In this document: piece after piece, positions 30,700-32,511 of the stretch
How the letters are laid out: every line of letters begins with the position of its first letter
How positions within the stretch are numbered: position 1 is the first letter of the stretch
Assembly (NCBI GenBank): GCA_049696015.1
Contig: JBAVTG010000165.1
Coordinates: 1-32,511 of the forward strand
Length of the DNA stretch: 32,511 bases
From: JANMEX01 sp049696015
GTDB lineage: Bacteria > Pseudomonadota > Alphaproteobacteria > Rhizobiales > Rhizobiaceae
Direction: 5' to 3'
Translations under genes and position numbers: made by a program
The notes under the pieces: model-generated
What the model saw: the letters and a program-made list of their open reading frames with translations, nothing else
Told to the model about the DNA's origin: nothing
The model's database searches: none

Positions 30700-31635
30700 A
30701 TGAGTGACATCGCAGCCATCGCCATCGATTGGGGCACCAGCCGGATGCGGCTGTGGGCTTTGGGCGCCGATGCGTCAGTGCTCGCTGTGCGCCGCTCGGA
30801 AGAGGGGCTGGAGGGTGCGCGCGATGCCGGTTTTGATGTCATCCTTGACCGCCACATGAGCGACCTTGGCGTTGGCCCCGATGTGCCGGTGATCATCTGC
30901 GGCATGGCCGGCTCGCGCCAGGGCTGGGTTGAGGCGCCTTATGCTGATGCGCCAGCTTCGCTCGATGCGCTCATCACCAAGGCTGCGAAAGTCCCCGCCA
31001 TCCGCCGCGATGTGCGCATCTTGCCGGGCATCGCCCAGCGCAAGTCCGGCGCGCCTGATGTGATGCGCGGCGAGGAAACGCAATTGATCGGTCTTAATGC
31101 GGGCAAGGGCCGCCATCTGGTGTGCATGCCCGGCACCCATTCCAAATGGGTGGATCTGGACAGCGGCCGGGTTGGCCATTTCACCACCTACCTTACCGGC
31201 GAATTGTTCGCGCTGTTCTCTCGCCATTCGATCCTGCGCCATTCCATAGGCGCGGATGCTTCCTTTGATGCCGGCAATGCCGCTTTTGCCGAGGCTTGCG
31301 AGGCGATGGTCGAAGCGCCGGAGAATTTGCCAAAACGGCTGTTTTCCATCCGCGCTGCGAGCCTTTTGGAAGGGACAAGCGCCAGTGACAGCGCTGCTGC
31401 CTTGTCTGGCCTGTTGATCGGCGCGGAAGTCGGATCGGCGCGGCGCACCTATGGCACCAATGCGAGTGTCACTTTGGTTGGCTCAGGCATGCTCGGCAGC
31501 CTTTATGAGAAGGCTTTGACCACTGGCGGTTTCCGCCATCGGCTCGCTGATGGCGAAACGCTGGTGCGCGATGGCTTGACCGCAGCCGCCCGTGTCTTCT
31601 GGCCATCGCGATTTGCCTTGAGGAAAATCGCATGA
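30700..31635 (+). CDS. dgoK: 2-keto-3-deoxygalactonate kinase
   Basis: 311 residues, the normal length of DgoK. The ATP-binding start AIDWGTSRMRLWALG (8-22), ICGMAGSRQGWVEAPY (about 66-81), ILPG, MRGEETQLIG, CMPGTHSKWV (about 144-153) and the C-terminal LVGSGMLGSLYEKAL are typical. It phosphorylates 2-dehydro-3-deoxy-galactonate at O6 in the De Ley-Doudoroff path of galactose and galactonate breakdown. The ribosome-binding site is weak (GGAA about 12 bases upstream), so translation may depend on coupling to the permease. It overlaps the aldolase gene as ATGA (31632-31635). Confidence 0.93.
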   Translation: MSDIAAIAIDWGTSRMRLWALGADASVLAVRRSEEGLEGARDAGFDVILDRHMSDLGVGPDVPVIICGMAGSRQGWVEAPYADAPASLDALITKAAKVPAIRRDVRILPGIAQRKSGAPDVMRGEETQLIGLNAGKGRHLVCMPGTHSKWVDLDSGRVGHFTTYLTGELFALFSRHSILRHSIGADASFDAGNAAFAEACEAMVEAPENLPKRLFSIRAASLLEGTSASDSAAALSGLLIGAEVGSARRTYGTNASVTLVGSGMLGSLYEKALTTGGFRHRLADGETLVRDGLTAAARVFWPSRFALRKIA

Positions 31636-32258
31636 GCCATTGGCCCACTCTCAAGCGCGGGCTGGTGGCGATCCTGCGCGGCGTCAAGCCGGACGAGATC
31701 GCAGCAATCGGCGATGCGCTTGTCGAGGCCGGTTTTGAAGCCATCGAAATTCCGCTGAACTCGCCCGATCCGTTCCGGTCGATCGAGATTTTGGCGCGGC
31801 GCGTTCCTGCCGGTGTTCTGGCGGGCGCAGGCACCGTGCTGAGCGCGGCGGACGCGATCCGGCTTCATGATGTCGGCGGCAAGCTGATGGTCACACCCAA
31901 TGTCGATCCGGAAGTCATTCGAAAAGCCACCGAGCTGGGCATGGTTTCCATGCCCGGTGTCTTCACTGCCACCGAAGCGTTGCTCGCCATCAAGTCCGGC
32001 GCGTCGGCGCTGAAATTCTTTCCTGCCAGCGCGCTTGGACCGTCCGGCGTCAATGCCATCCGCGCAATCTTGCCCAAGGATGCGGTGATCGGTGCGGTCG
32101 GCGGCGTGGCGGATGCCGACTTTGCCGCCTGGATGGCCATCGGCGTCAAGACATTCGGCCTTGGCTCCAGCCTCTACAAACCCGGTGCAACAGCTTCGGA
32201 AGTGCTCGACAAAGCGCAACGTTCAGTGCAGGCCTATGACGCTGCCAATATCGTCTGA
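31632..32258 (+). CDS. dgoA: 2-dehydro-3-deoxy-6-phosphogalactonate aldolase
   Basis: 208 residues of the class I KDPG/KDPGal aldolase family. LVAILRGVKPDE (11-22), Glu39 in AIEIPLNSPDP, the AGAGTVL loop (64-70) and the Schiff-base Lys128 in ALKFFPASALGPSG are intact. IEIPLNSPDP and KFFPAS with ALGP favour the galactonate (DgoA) branch over Eda. It splits the product of the kinase encoded just upstream into pyruvate and glyceraldehyde 3-phosphate. The start overlaps the dgoK stop by four bases. The adjacency of kinase, aldolase and lactonase makes the pathway assignment strong. Confidence 0.94.
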   Translation: MSHWPTLKRGLVAILRGVKPDEIAAIGDALVEAGFEAIEIPLNSPDPFRSIEILARRVPAGVLAGAGTVLSAADAIRLHDVGGKLMVTPNVDPEVIRKATELGMVSMPGVFTATEALLAIKSGASALKFFPASALGPSGVNAIRAILPKDAVIGAVGGVADADFAAWMAIGVKTFGLGSSLYKPGATASEVLDKAQRSVQAYDAANIV

Positions 32259-32272
32259 GTAGGCTTTGCATC

Positions 32273-32511
32273 ATGTCGGTATCCGTTCTCTCGTCCATAT
32301 CCTGCCATCTTGGCGAAGGCCCGTCCTTCGATCCGCGCACTGGCACGCTGTGGTGGTTCGACATTCTCGGGCAAAAGCTGCACGGACTGCACATGACAAC
32401 GGGCGCAACGAGCGAAATCAGCCTGCCGGTCATGGGCAGCGCCATATTCAGCGTCGATGATGACCGCCAGATGATCCTGACCGAGCGCGGCTTTTACATC
32501 CGCTTCCGCGC
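32273..32511 (+). CDS. SMP-30/gluconolactonase-family lactonase, 5' part
   Basis: The first 79 codons are present; the gene runs off the right edge. MSVSVLSSISCHLGEGPSFDP carries the metal-binding Glu of the SMP-30/regucalcin propeller, and TLWWFDILGQKLHGL and GSAIFSVDDDRQMIL follow the family pattern. Such enzymes open sugar lactones, and next to dgoK and dgoA a galactonolactonase (or arabinonolactonase) is the natural reading. It starts 14 bases after the aldolase stop with a poor ribosome-binding site. A sugar dehydrogenase and a galactonate dehydratase would be expected further right. Confidence 0.85.
   Translation, partial: MSVSVLSSISCHLGEGPSFDPRTGTLWWFDILGQKLHGLHMTTGATSEISLPVMGSAIFSVDDDRQMILTERGFYIRFR

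Noticed and set aside
1..32511. CRISPR array, insertion sequence, prophage or tRNA-linked island
   Set aside because: No regular spaced repeats, transposase, integrase or tRNA gene was seen on either strand.

Overview
The window is a GC-rich chromosomal segment of an alphaproteobacterium. Its gene order points to the order Hyphomicrobiales (Rhizobiales), probably a Rhizobiaceae or Phyllobacteriaceae relative. Two blocks carry this inference: lptC-lptA-lptB-rpoN-hpf-ptsN, and pckA/chvI-chvG-hprK-EIIA(Man)-HPr. An olsB-like acyltransferase at the left edge fits the same group. Almost every gene is an intact, recognisable family member. I see no rRNA, tRNA, CRISPR array, insertion sequence or prophage.

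Layout. (1) Positions 1-8009, minus strand: sppA, ihfB, lapA-like, two RNA methyltransferase-like genes, lspA, acuI, a hybrid histidine kinase, and the 5' part of olsB. Several genes are tightly coupled, with ATGA overlaps. (2) 8173-13174, plus strand: LPS export (lptC, lptA, lptB), sigma-54, ribosome hibernation factor and EIIA-Ntr. (3) 13221-13917, minus strand: a small heat-shock protein and a DUF1150 protein behind a good heat-shock-type promoter. (4) 14051-16433: nucleoside hydrolase, a DUF924 protein and the ribosome-rescue hydrolase ArfB, with one roughly 350-base spacer that holds nothing I recognise. (5) 16579-22337: pckA (minus) divergent from chvI-chvG-hprK-EIIA(Man)-HPr (plus). (6) 22489-25295: a GGDEF-EAL protein and SelO, convergent with overlapping stop codons. 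(7) 25334-32511: a sugar locus. An IclR regulator and an ABC ATPase (minus) diverge from a binding protein, two permeases, 2-keto-3-deoxygalactonate kinase, the matching phosphate aldolase and an SMP-30 type lactonase that runs off the right edge.

How the genes fit together. The sppA-lspA group and the lpt genes serve the envelope. ChvG/ChvI is the envelope and acid-stress two-component system of rhizobia. It sits beside a regulatory phosphotransferase set (HprK, EIIA-Man, HPr here; EIIA-Ntr next to rpoN) with no sugar-transporting EIIB/EIIC in view. The right-hand locus looks like uptake of a galactose-type sugar or sugar acid and its oxidation through the De Ley-Doudoroff route to pyruvate and glyceraldehyde 3-phosphate.

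I did not find a wholly new system. The observations most worth checking are regulatory: a possible 26-codon ORF with hairpins coupled to rpoN, paired operator-like repeats upstream of pckA and chvI, IclR half-sites over the sugar-locus promoter, a sigma-32-like promoter upstream of the small heat-shock gene, and a GGDEF domain that has lost a metal-binding aspartate.
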